The notes beneath the pieces were generated by a model that was given only the letters and a program-made list of their open reading frames with translations, was not told the DNA's origin and made no database searches. From Sphingomonas jatrophae (lineage in GTDB: Bacteria > Pseudomonadota > Alphaproteobacteria > Sphingomonadales > Sphingomonadaceae), in assembly GCF_900113315.1 (NCBI RefSeq), contig NZ_FOZG01000002.1, positions 1,116,001 to 1,180,000 on the forward strand: 64,000 bases of DNA, written 5' to 3'. Within the stretch, counting starts at the first letter, position 1, and each line of letters starts with the position of its first letter. Shown here one piece after another: positions 57,460 to 64,000 of this stretch. The translations under genes and the position numbers were made by a program.

Positions 57460-58199
57460 GCGATCACCAGATGGAGCGAGAGGCCGGGCAAGGGAAGGGG
57501 GGGCGGATCGCCGACGATACGCTCGGCATCGGCGCGCGCGCGTGTGAGAATGTCGGGAGCGAGGTTGGCGGGGTGGTAGATGCGGTCGGCGTGGCCGAGC
57601 AGGCGCGCGGCGCGCAGCGTGAGATCGTCTGGATCGGGAGAGCGGAGGGGGATGGCGACGAGTCGTGCCGGCGCCGTCTCGCCCGCCTGCGCCAGCCAGC
57701 TATTCGGATCGGTGGTGTCGCCGAACGGATCGAGCGGCCCGCCCTCCGCCATCGCCGCATCGAGCGCGCGGCGGCGGGCGTCAGGATCGGGAAAGCGCGT
57801 GCGCAAAGCCACCTTGAGTGCGCCGAGCCGTGCCGCAAGCCCGCCGACGCCCGCGGGCAGCAGCGCCTCGATCCGCTGGCGCACCGCCTTGGCGAGGCCG
57901 GCAGAGGCGCCGCCGGTGCCGATGGCGATCAGCAGCGGATCGCGGTCGACGATGGCGGGGAGGGTGAAATCGCACAGCGCCGGGCGATCGACCGCGTTGA
58001 CCAGCACGCCGCGCACCTTCAGCCGGGCGACAGCGGCGTCGTCATCGACGACGATGGCGAGCGCGGCGGAGGCGGTCTCGGCGACGATCCGCGCACCCGC
58101 GCGCTCCAGCAGGCGGCGCTTGGCGTCGGCGGCGGGGCCGGTGCCGACGAGGATGACGGGGCGGCCGGACAGGCGGAGGAAGACGGGCAGGCTGTGCAT
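57456..58199 (-). CDS. precorrin-2 dehydrogenase/sirohydrochlorin ferrochelatase-like protein with truncated CobA-like tail
   Basis: Sirohaem synthesis. Residues 1-200 are a SirC/CysG(N)-like domain: PVFLRLSGRPVILVGTGPAA, FTLPAIVDRDPLLIAIGTGGASAG, RIEALLPAGVGGLAAR. The last about 60 residues (LVAIPLRSPDPDDLTLRAAR, then LLGHADRIYHPANLAPDIL) resemble the first part of the uroporphyrinogen-III methyltransferase domain, which then stops. It thus looks like a CysG fusion cut short by about 200 residues. The VGTGPAA loop keeps the NAD-binding form. Confidence 0.8.
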   Translation of the reverse strand: MHSLPVFLRLSGRPVILVGTGPAADAKRRLLERAGARIVAETASAALAIVVDDDAAVARLKVRGVLVNAVDRPALCDFTLPAIVDRDPLLIAIGTGGASAGLAKAVRQRIEALLPAGVGGLAARLGALKVALRTRFPDPDARRRALDAAMAEGGPLDPFGDTTDPNSWLAQAGETAPARLVAIPLRSPDPDDLTLRAARLLGHADRIYHPANLAPDILTRARADAERIVGDPPPLPLPGLSLHLVIA

Positions 58200-58217
58200 C
58201 TACCCCCCTCTACCCCC

Positions 58218-58246
58218 GTCATGCCGAACTTGTTTCAGCGTGACGG
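58218..58246. repeat. degenerate CGTCAT-family palindrome
   Basis: CGTCATGCCGAACTTGTTTC followed by AGCGTGACG, between galU and the sirohaem gene. Arms are shortened and imperfect (TGCCGAA / TTTCAGCG), in line with a decayed copy of the 2683-2703 hairpin. Confidence 0.5.
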
Positions 58247-58253
58247 TGGCTGC

Positions 58254-59120
58254 CTACAGCGCCTTCAGCTTCTCGCGCAGATCCGCGGCGATGTCGGGGC
58301 GTTCCAGCGCCAGCGCCATGTTGGCGAGGACGAAGCCCGCCATCTCGCCGCAGTCATGCCGCACGCCCTGATAGGTGGTGGCGTGGAAGGGCACGCGGCC
58401 GATCGTCTCCGCCATCGCGTCGGTGAGCTGGATCTCGCCGCCGGCACCGCGCTTGCCGGCATCCAGCACCTCGAGCACCTCGGGCTGGAGGATATAGCGG
58501 CCGATCGCGGCCAGCCGCGACGGGGCGGTGCCGGCCGCCGGCTTCTCGACGAAGCCCTTCACCTCGGTGGTGTTGCCGGCCGACGCACCCGGCGCGACGA
58601 TGCCGTAGCGGTGGCAGTGCGCGTCGGGCACCTCCATGACGGCGATGACGTTGCCGCCGTGCGCCGCATAGCTTTCCTGCATCTGGACGAGGCAGGGCGC
58701 CGCGGGATTCCACAACAGCTCGTCGGGCAGCAGCACGGCGAACGGCTCGTTGCCGATCAGCGCCTTGGCACACCACACCGCATGGCCGAGGCCGGCCATC
58801 TGCTGCTGGCGGACGAAGGCGGCCTGACCAGGCTTCAGCCGCGTCGTCTCCAGCCGCTCGATCAGCGCGGTCTTGTTCTTGGCCGCCAGATCGGTCTCGA
58901 TCTCGAAGGCGTAGTCGAAATAATCCTCGATCGCGCCCTTGCCGCGGCCGGTAACGAAGATCAGCTGCTCGATCCCCGCGGCCAGTGCCTCGTCCACCGC
59001 ATATTGGATCAGCGGCTGATCGACGACGGGCAGCAACTCCTTCGGCACCGCCTTGGTGGCGGGCAGGAAGCGCGTGCCGAACCCGGCGACCGGGAATACG
59101 GCCTTGCGAATGGGCGTCAC
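58254..59120 (-). CDS. galU: UTP-glucose-1-phosphate uridylyltransferase
   Basis: Makes UDP-glucose for envelope polysaccharides. The 288-residue protein starts MTPIRKAVFPVAGFGTRFLP with GFGTRFLPATKAVPKELLP the nucleotide-binding loop. QQQMAGLGHAVWCAK and LLPDELLW are hallmarks. GTG at 59120 is the start. Stands alone between lysA and the sirohaem gene. Confidence 0.95.
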   Translation of the reverse strand: MTPIRKAVFPVAGFGTRFLPATKAVPKELLPVVDQPLIQYAVDEALAAGIEQLIFVTGRGKGAIEDYFDYAFEIETDLAAKNKTALIERLETTRLKPGQAAFVRQQQMAGLGHAVWCAKALIGNEPFAVLLPDELLWNPAAPCLVQMQESYAAHGGNVIAVMEVPDAHCHRYGIVAPGASAGNTTEVKGFVEKPAAGTAPSRLAAIGRYILQPEVLEVLDAGKRGAGGEIQLTDAMAETIGRVPFHATTYQGVRHDCGEMAGFVLANMALALERPDIAADLREKLKAL

Positions 59121-59166
59121 TCTCGTTCCCCTTATATCTATCGCGACCGGGCGTGCTTGCGTCGGC

Positions 59167-60465
59167 TTATCCGCCGATCGTGTTTGTTCCCGACGAAAGC
59201 CATGGCGGCATCCGGTCTGCCGCGATCAACGCTTCCAGCGCTATGCGCGGGCGCACAATCGCCCAATCCGAGCCGGACACCATCACCTCGGGCGTCAGGG
59301 CGCGTGAATTGTAGGTGCTCGCCATGGTGGCGGCATAAGCGCCGGCGGTCATGAACGCGACGAGATCTCCGTCCGTTACCGCTTCGATGTCTCGGTTCGT
59401 GGCGAAGGTATCCCCGCTCTCGCACACCGGCCCGACGACGTGCGCGACGAAGCGCTCGCCCGTCGGCGTCACCGCGCGGATGTCGTGCCAGGCATCGTAG
59501 AGGCTGGGGCGGAGCAGATCGTTCATCGCCGCATCGACGATGACGAACGGGTGCGTCGCGCCCGGCTTGATCCGGATCACGCGGGAGAGGAGCACGCCGG
59601 CATTGCCGACGATCAGCCGCCCGGGCTCGAAGATCAGCCGCACGTCCCACCCTTGCGTGGCACGCTGCACCATCGCGCCATAATCAGCGGGCGAGGGCGG
59701 GGCGGGCAAAGCGGGATCGTAGGGGACGCCGAGCCCGCCGCCGAGATCGGCGGTGCGGATGTCGTGCCCCTCGGCCCGGAGCGCCGCAATCAGCACGCCG
59801 ATCCGCGCGAAGGCGGCAGCGAGCGGGTTCAGATCGGTCAGCTGGCTGCCGATGTGGACGGCGACGCCTGCCACGTCGAGGCCGGGCAGCGCGGCGGCGC
59901 GCGCATAAGCGGCAACCGCGCCGTCATAGGCGATGCCGAACTTGTTGTCGGCCTTGCCGGTCGAGATCTTGGCGTGCGTGCCCGCATCCACATCCGGATT
60001 GATGCGGAAGGCGACGCGCGCGGATAGCCCCAGCCGCGTGGCGACGGCGGACAGCGTTTCCGCCTCCGGTTCTGATTCGAGATTGAACTGGCCGATGCCG
60101 CGCTCAAGCGCGAGCGCCATCTCCTCCTCGGTCTTGCCGACGCCGGAGAAGACGATCTTGTCCGCCGGCACACCCGCCGCCAGCGCGCGCAGCAGCTCGC
60201 CGCCCGATACCACGTCCGCCCCCAGCCCCTCGCGGGCGAGTGTCGCCAGCACCGCGGCATTGGGGTTGGACTTGACCGCGAAGGCGATCAGCGGCTCGCC
60301 ATGGCCGAGATCGAGCCCGCTCAGCGCCTCGCGGAACACGCGGGCATGCCGTTCGATCGTGGCGCTGGAATAGACGTAGACGGGTGTGCCGACGCTGTCG
60401 GCGATGTCGGTCAGCGGCACGCCCTCAGCGTGCATCGCACCGCCCTTAATCTCGAAATGGTCCAT
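59167..60465 (-). CDS. lysA: diaminopimelate decarboxylase
   Basis: PLP enzyme converting meso-DAP to lysine. Residues FAVKSNPNAAVL carry the PLP lysine at about 64, VSGGELLRAL, HIGSQLTDLNPL and DLGGGLGVPYD follow, and CESGDTF supplies the catalytic cysteine. 432 residues. ATG 60465. It lies downstream of the argH-lipoprotein pair. Confidence 0.97.
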   Translation of the reverse strand: MDHFEIKGGAMHAEGVPLTDIADSVGTPVYVYSSATIERHARVFREALSGLDLGHGEPLIAFAVKSNPNAAVLATLAREGLGADVVSGGELLRALAAGVPADKIVFSGVGKTEEEMALALERGIGQFNLESEPEAETLSAVATRLGLSARVAFRINPDVDAGTHAKISTGKADNKFGIAYDGAVAAYARAAALPGLDVAGVAVHIGSQLTDLNPLAAAFARIGVLIAALRAEGHDIRTADLGGGLGVPYDPALPAPPSPADYGAMVQRATQGWDVRLIFEPGRLIVGNAGVLLSRVIRIKPGATHPFVIVDAAMNDLLRPSLYDAWHDIRAVTPTGERFVAHVVGPVCESGDTFATNRDIEAVTDGDLVAFMTAGAYAATMASTYNSRALTPEVMVSGSDWAIVRPRIALEALIAADRMPPWLSSGTNTIGG

Positions 60466-60468
60466 GGT

Positions 60469-60708
60469 TCAGCCCGGCGGGGGAAGATCGAAGGGGTCGT
60501 CCTGACGCTGTTGCGACTTGCGCAGCAGCTCGTCCTGCCGCTCGGGCCGTGCCTCCGTCACCGGGGTCAGCAACTGCTCGGGCGTGGGCGTGGTGGAGGC
60601 GAGCGCGGGCTTGGGCGGCAGCGCTGCGCCCTGCGGCGGGCGCAGCTGATCCCGCTTGCCGCAGCCGGCGAGCAGGACGACGGCCGCAAGGATCAGTGTG
60701 CGATTCAT
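60469..60708 (-). CDS. small lipoprotein (LptM-like)
   Basis: A 79-residue lipoprotein: signal [16 protein letters not shown] with lipobox LAGC, then a proline-rich low-complexity tail ([15 protein letters not shown]). Placement between argH and lysA is typical of the short lipoprotein annotated LptM/YifL. ATG overlaps the argH stop (ATGA). Confidence 0.78.
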   Translation of the reverse strand: MNRTLILAAVVLLAGCGKRDQLRPPQGAALPPKPALASTTPTPEQLLTPVTEARPERQDELLRKSQQRQDDPFDLPPPG

Positions 60709-62078
60709 GCATCCATTCCCAGCTGGCGGCGCGCCGCCGCAACGGCTTCGCGCACGCGGACCGGCGCGGTGCCGCCATGCGAGGCACGCGCCGCGACCGA
60801 GGCATCGACGGACAGCACGTCGAACACGCGCGCGTCGATGCGCGGATCGATGTCCCGCATCTCCTCCAGCGTCAGGCGGTCGAGCGCGATGCCCTTGGCC
60901 TCGGCCAGCTTCACCGCGCGGCCGGTGATGTGATGCGCCTCGCGGAAGGGAATGTCGGCCTGCCGCACCAGCCAGTCGGCCAGATCGGTGGCGGTGGCGA
61001 AGCCCATTTCGGCGGCGGCGCGCATCCGGTCGATCCGGAAATCGAGCGTCTCGACCATGCCGGTCATCGCCGCGAGGCTGAGCGCGAGCAGATCGTGCGC
61101 CTCGAACACGGGCGGCTTATCGTCCTGCATGTCCTTGGAATAAGCGAGCGGCAGGCCCTTCATCGTGGTGGTGAGCGCTACCATGCAGCCCTGGATGCGC
61201 CCGGCATGGCCGCGCACCAGCTCGGCCGCGTCGGGATTGCGCTTCTGCGGCATGATCGACGAGCCGGTCGACCATTGATCGGACAGGCGGACGAAGCCGA
61301 AGGGCTGGCTGGCCCACAGGATCACCTCTTCGGCGAGGCGCGACAGGTGCAGCGCGCACTGGGTCGCGGCCATGAGGTAATCGAGCGCGAAATCGCGGTC
61401 GCTGACCGAATCGAGCGAATTGTCGGTCGGCCCGTCGAAGCCGAGCGCGGCGGCGGTCGCCGCGCGGTCGATCGGAAAGCCGGTTCCCGCGAGCGCGGCC
61501 GCGCCGAGCGGGGAGCGGTTCAGCCGCGTGCGTGCATCGTTGAAGCGCGAGCGATCGCGCGACGCCATCTCGTAATAGGCCATGAGGTGATGGCCGAGCG
61601 TCACCGGCTGGGCGACCTGGAGGTGGGTGAAGCCGGGCATGACGCTATCGGCATGCTCCCCCGCGCGGGTGACGAGCGCGCGTTGGAAGGCGGCAAGGCC
61701 CTGATCCACCGCGTCGATCGCGTCGCGCACCCACAGGCGGAAGTCGGTCGCCACCTGATCGTTGCGCGAGCGGGCGGTGTGCAGCCGGCCGGCGGGCGTG
61801 CCGATCAGTTGCGCCAGACGACTTTCGGTCGCCATGTGAATGTCTTCGAGCGCGAGATCGTCCGGCAGCGTCTCGCCGTATTCGGCGGCGACGCGGTCCA
61901 GCCCCTCGCTGATCGCGGCGCCATCCTCGGCGGAGACGATGCCCTGGGCGGCCAGCATCGCGACATGCGCCTTGGATCCGGCGATGTCCTGCCGCCACAG
62001 GCGCTTGTCGAAGGGCAGGGATGCGTTAATCTCGCGCATCACCGCTGCCGGCCCCTCGGCGAAGCGCCCGCCCCACAT
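60705..62078 (-). CDS. argH: argininosuccinate lyase
   Basis: Cleaves argininosuccinate to arginine and fumarate. The 457-residue protein starts [39 protein letters not shown] and the SS-loop [16 protein letters not shown] with the catalytic serine are canonical. Start ATG 62078. It is divergent from the TlpA-like gene with only 19 nt between start codons. Confidence 0.97.
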   Translation of the reverse strand: MWGGRFAEGPAAVMREINASLPFDKRLWRQDIAGSKAHVAMLAAQGIVSAEDGAAISEGLDRVAAEYGETLPDDLALEDIHMATESRLAQLIGTPAGRLHTARSRNDQVATDFRLWVRDAIDAVDQGLAAFQRALVTRAGEHADSVMPGFTHLQVAQPVTLGHHLMAYYEMASRDRSRFNDARTRLNRSPLGAAALAGTGFPIDRAATAAALGFDGPTDNSLDSVSDRDFALDYLMAATQCALHLSRLAEEVILWASQPFGFVRLSDQWSTGSSIMPQKRNPDAAELVRGHAGRIQGCMVALTTTMKGLPLAYSKDMQDDKPPVFEAHDLLALSLAAMTGMVETLDFRIDRMRAAAEMGFATATDLADWLVRQADIPFREAHHITGRAVKLAEAKGIALDRLTLEEMRDIDPRIDARVFDVLSVDASVAARASHGGTAPVRVREAVAAARRQLGMDA

Positions 62079-62097
62079 TGCGTTGGAGTCTGCCCCC

Positions 62098-62673
62098 TTG
62101 CCCTTGCCGGCCCGCTCAGAAATTGCCCTGCTCCTCGCGCTCAGCGTAGCGGCGTGCGATAAGCCCAAGCCTGCTGCACCGCAAGAACAGGCCGCGGCGC
62201 CCGTCGCGGCACCGGAGCCGCCCGCCTTCACCGGCGCGGCGGACACGCGCAACAAGGGGCAGGCCGCCCCTGCAATCCCCTTCACCAATCCCGATGGCGG
62301 CCCGGCGACGCTCGCCACCTTCCGCGGCAAGCCGCTGCTGGTGAACCTGTGGGCGACATGGTGCGCGCCGTGCGTGGCGGAGATGCCCGCGCTCGACCGG
62401 TTGGCGGTGCGCGACAAGGCGCGCATGAACGTGATCGTCGTCAGCCAGGATCTGGCGGGCAAACGCGCGGTGGACCCGTTCTTCGCCAAGCAGAAGTTCG
62501 CCGCGCTGCAGCCCTATCTCGACAAGCAGAACGTGCTGATGACCGCGCTGAAGACCGAGAATCTGCCGACCACCGTGCTCTATGACGCGCGCGGCAAGGA
62601 GGTGTGGCGGGTGAATGGTGCGCTGGACTGGGACGGCGATGCGGCCAAGGCGCTGATCGACGGGGCGATCTGA
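62098..62673 (+). CDS. TlpA-like thioredoxin-fold lipoprotein
   Basis: A 191-residue membrane-anchored thiol protein. Lipobox LSVAAC near residue 20, a linker rich in Ala/Pro, then the thioredoxin fold with [15 protein letters not shown] (CxPC) and a cis-proline-like segment [14 protein letters not shown]. Periplasmic disulfide reduction for cytochrome c assembly or similar is typical of TlpA. TTG 62098 has GGAG eight bases upstream; the ORF extension upstream is antisense to argH. Confidence 0.85.
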   Translation: MPLPARSEIALLLALSVAACDKPKPAAPQEQAAAPVAAPEPPAFTGAADTRNKGQAAPAIPFTNPDGGPATLATFRGKPLLVNLWATWCAPCVAEMPALDRLAVRDKARMNVIVVSQDLAGKRAVDPFFAKQKFAALQPYLDKQNVLMTALKTENLPTTVLYDARGKEVWRVNGALDWDGDAAKALIDGAI

Positions 62674-62685
62674 CGCGAATCCGGC

Positions 62686-64000
62686 TTAATCCACCCGCCG
62701 CCAAAGCTTGTAGGGCGAGTTCTTCGGCAGCGGCACGGGGGCGAGCCAGCCTGGCACCTGGCCCTTCGAAATCTGGCTGTAGAAGCCGGTCTTCGCCTGG
62801 GCGCGGTAGATGGTCGATTCGCTCATGCCCGGGCAGATCAGCAGCAAGGTTGCGCCGTGCCGCCGCATTACCTCGTGCGCTGTTTCCGCCGAACCGCGGA
62901 AGGCGTGATGGATGTCGAGGATGGCGGCGCCGTTGCGATGATAGGGGCCGGCAATCGCATTGTGGTGCGTCACCGCGATCAGGCGGGGACCGAGATCGAC
63001 GAAGGTGAGCACGGTCGCGCGCGGCAGCCTGGCGATCGGCGCCAATGCCGGCAGCGTCGGACAGCGCCGGTTGGCCAGGCTGACGCGTGCGCGATAGCCC
63101 TTCTTGTCGGGCGGCGCGGGTAGTGCGCGCAGCAGGAAGGGCATGAACAGGCCCGAGACGAGGAGGAATCCGGCCAGCGTGCCGAACACGCGCACGGCCG
63201 AGCGGCGATGCTCCAGCGTGTGCGACAGGATGGCGAAACCGAGCGCGGCCGCGCCGGGAATCGCCAGCAGCTGCGCCGCGGGACCCGCGCGCGTCTGCCA
63301 CAGCAGCAGTCCGCACGAGAAGGCGCTGACCAGCAACGTCGTCGCCCAGCCGGCAAACCGCTCGCTGCCCCACGCCTTCCACGTCGACCACAGGCAGCCG
63401 ATCATGCCGATCAGCGGCAGCGTGATCACCGGCAGGCTGGTCGTATAAGGATGCTGGTAGAGCGGCTTGGCCTCGCGCACGTTGCGGAACCACAGCCGCT
63501 CCAGTTCGGGCGAGATGCGCTCCGGCCGGCCGAGGCATTGCGGAAAGGCGAGCGCGAAGCCGATGACCAGCAGCGCCGCCGCCGTGACGGCGAACGCCAG
63601 CCGCCAGTCGCGCCGCTCGACCTTCAGCGCTGCCAGGCCCACGAACAGACCGCCACCCGCCACGCAGACCGACAGATAGACGGGCGACAGCACGTCGCAG
63701 ACGAGAGCGCGATTGTCGTAGGAGGCGAACAGCGCGAAGCCGATCGCGGCGCCGATGCCGAGCGCGAGCCCGTAGGCGCGCAGCCGCACCGCCTCCTGCG
63801 CATCCCACACCCAGCGCAGCGCGGTCGCCCCGGTCATCAGCGCGATATAGGGCAGCATTTCCAGCCCGATCGTCAGCGACGTGGCCGAGGCCGCGCCCGC
63901 GACGATGCCGCCGCGACGGGCGCGGGGATCGACATTGCCGGCGACAGCGACGAGCAGCAGCGCCAGCTGCCAGCCATGATGGTCGATCCGCGTCGGCATG
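62686..64000 (-). CDS. large multispanning membrane protein, GT-C/STT3-like, partial
   Basis: At least 438 residues reading out of the window on the minus strand. IDHHGWQLALLL and about ten hydrophobic segments resemble GT-C-type glycosyltransferases or related sphingomonad membrane proteins; the C-terminus ends in a soluble domain (ATLLLICPGMSESTIYRA). The Met at 63999 lies inside the likely coding region, so the true start is outside the window. The tail ends 12 nt from the TlpA-like gene (convergent). Function is uncertain. Confidence 0.65.
   Translation of the reverse strand, partial: MPTRIDHHGWQLALLLVAVAGNVDPRARRGGIVAGAASATSLTIGLEMLPYIALMTGATALRWVWDAQEAVRLRAYGLALGIGAAIGFALFASYDNRALVCDVLSPVYLSVCVAGGGLFVGLAALKVERRDWRLAFAVTAAALLVIGFALAFPQCLGRPERISPELERLWFRNVREAKPLYQHPYTTSLPVITLPLIGMIGCLWSTWKAWGSERFAGWATTLLVSAFSCGLLLWQTRAGPAAQLLAIPGAAALGFAILSHTLEHRRSAVRVFGTLAGFLLVSGLFMPFLLRALPAPPDKKGYRARVSLANRRCPTLPALAPIARLPRATVLTFVDLGPRLIAVTHHNAIAGPYHRNGAAILDIHHAFRGSAETAHEVMRRHGATLLLICPGMSESTIYRAQAKTGFYSQISKGQVPGWLAPVPLPKNSPYKLWRRVD

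Overview
The window is a GC-rich piece of alphaproteobacterial chromosome. Gene content and order point to the family Sphingomonadaceae, probably Sphingomonas or a close relative: ftsEX beside a zinc-ribbon protein, mnmE-mnmG-rsmG-parA-parB opposite holA-lptE-leuS, a DUF6489 gene beside mnmE, short tandem outer-membrane barrels, and dispersed palindromes resembling those I know from sphingomonad genomes. Almost all of it is core, single-copy housekeeping DNA. I see no prophage, transposase, CRISPR array, toxin-antitoxin or defence cluster, and no rRNA or tRNA gene.

The most important landmark is a very probable chromosomal replication origin at about 45.77-46.07 kb, between a ppsR-type (RP001-like) gene and hemE. 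It carries four DnaA-box-like 9-mers, one of them a perfect TGTGGATAA, five GANTC sites and a pyrimidine-rich, relatively AT-rich stretch before hemE. The leftward genes maf-aroE-coaE-dnaQ have the order known beside the Caulobacter origin. About 20 kb to the left, two identical 16-bp parS-like sites lie at the starts of mnmG and rsmG, upstream of parAB. The window therefore holds both replication-initiation and segregation loci.

Layout. 0-8.4 kb: 3' part of gyrB, an alpha/beta hydrolase, a TPR protein, gloA, a secreted hypothetical, COQ9, feoAB behind a candidate Fur box, ssb and a cyclodeaminase-like gene. 8.5-12.2 kb: zinc-ribbon protein (minus), then ftsE-ftsX-ydcF-like-plsC (plus). 12.2-16.7 kb: tyrA-hisC (minus), metX-metW (plus), a YggS-type PLP protein (minus). 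16.7-22.7 kb: ThiE-like protein, barrel protein, DUF3576 lipoprotein, leuS-lptE-holA. 22.7-28.3 kb: DUF6489-mnmE-mnmG-rsmG-parA-parB operon (minus). 28.4-33.5 kb: dienelactone hydrolase, HAD nucleotidase-dapD, dnaN, two paralogous barrels. 33.6-39.7 kb: IalB-like protein, rlmN, TSUP permease, CFA-synthase-like methyltransferase, EF-hand protein, argG, mmcB. 40.1-45.8 kb: DUF1491, thioesterase, ptsN, hpf, dnaQ, coaE, aroE, maf, ppsR, all minus toward the origin. 46.1-49.4 kb: hemE-hemJ-membrane protein-rho (plus). 49.6-56.2 kb: thiC with a TPP riboswitch, a two-gene ABC exporter, ppc. 56.2-64 kb: HNH nuclease, zntB-like transporter, SirC-like siroheme protein, galU, lysA-lipoprotein-argH, a TlpA-like lipoprotein and a partial multispanning membrane protein.

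The genes serve replication, segregation and translation (gyrB, ssb, holA, dnaN, dnaQ, parAB, mnmEG, rsmG, rlmN, leuS), envelope assembly (ftsEX, lptE, plsC, galU), amino-acid synthesis (tyrA, hisC, metXW, dapD, lysA, argG, argH, aroE), haem, sirohaem and thiamine synthesis, and iron uptake. Several genes appear to use non-ATG starts. Two have no ATG, GTG or TTG codon that would include their conserved N-terminus and seem to start at CTG. Most intergenic gaps hold palindromic repeats.
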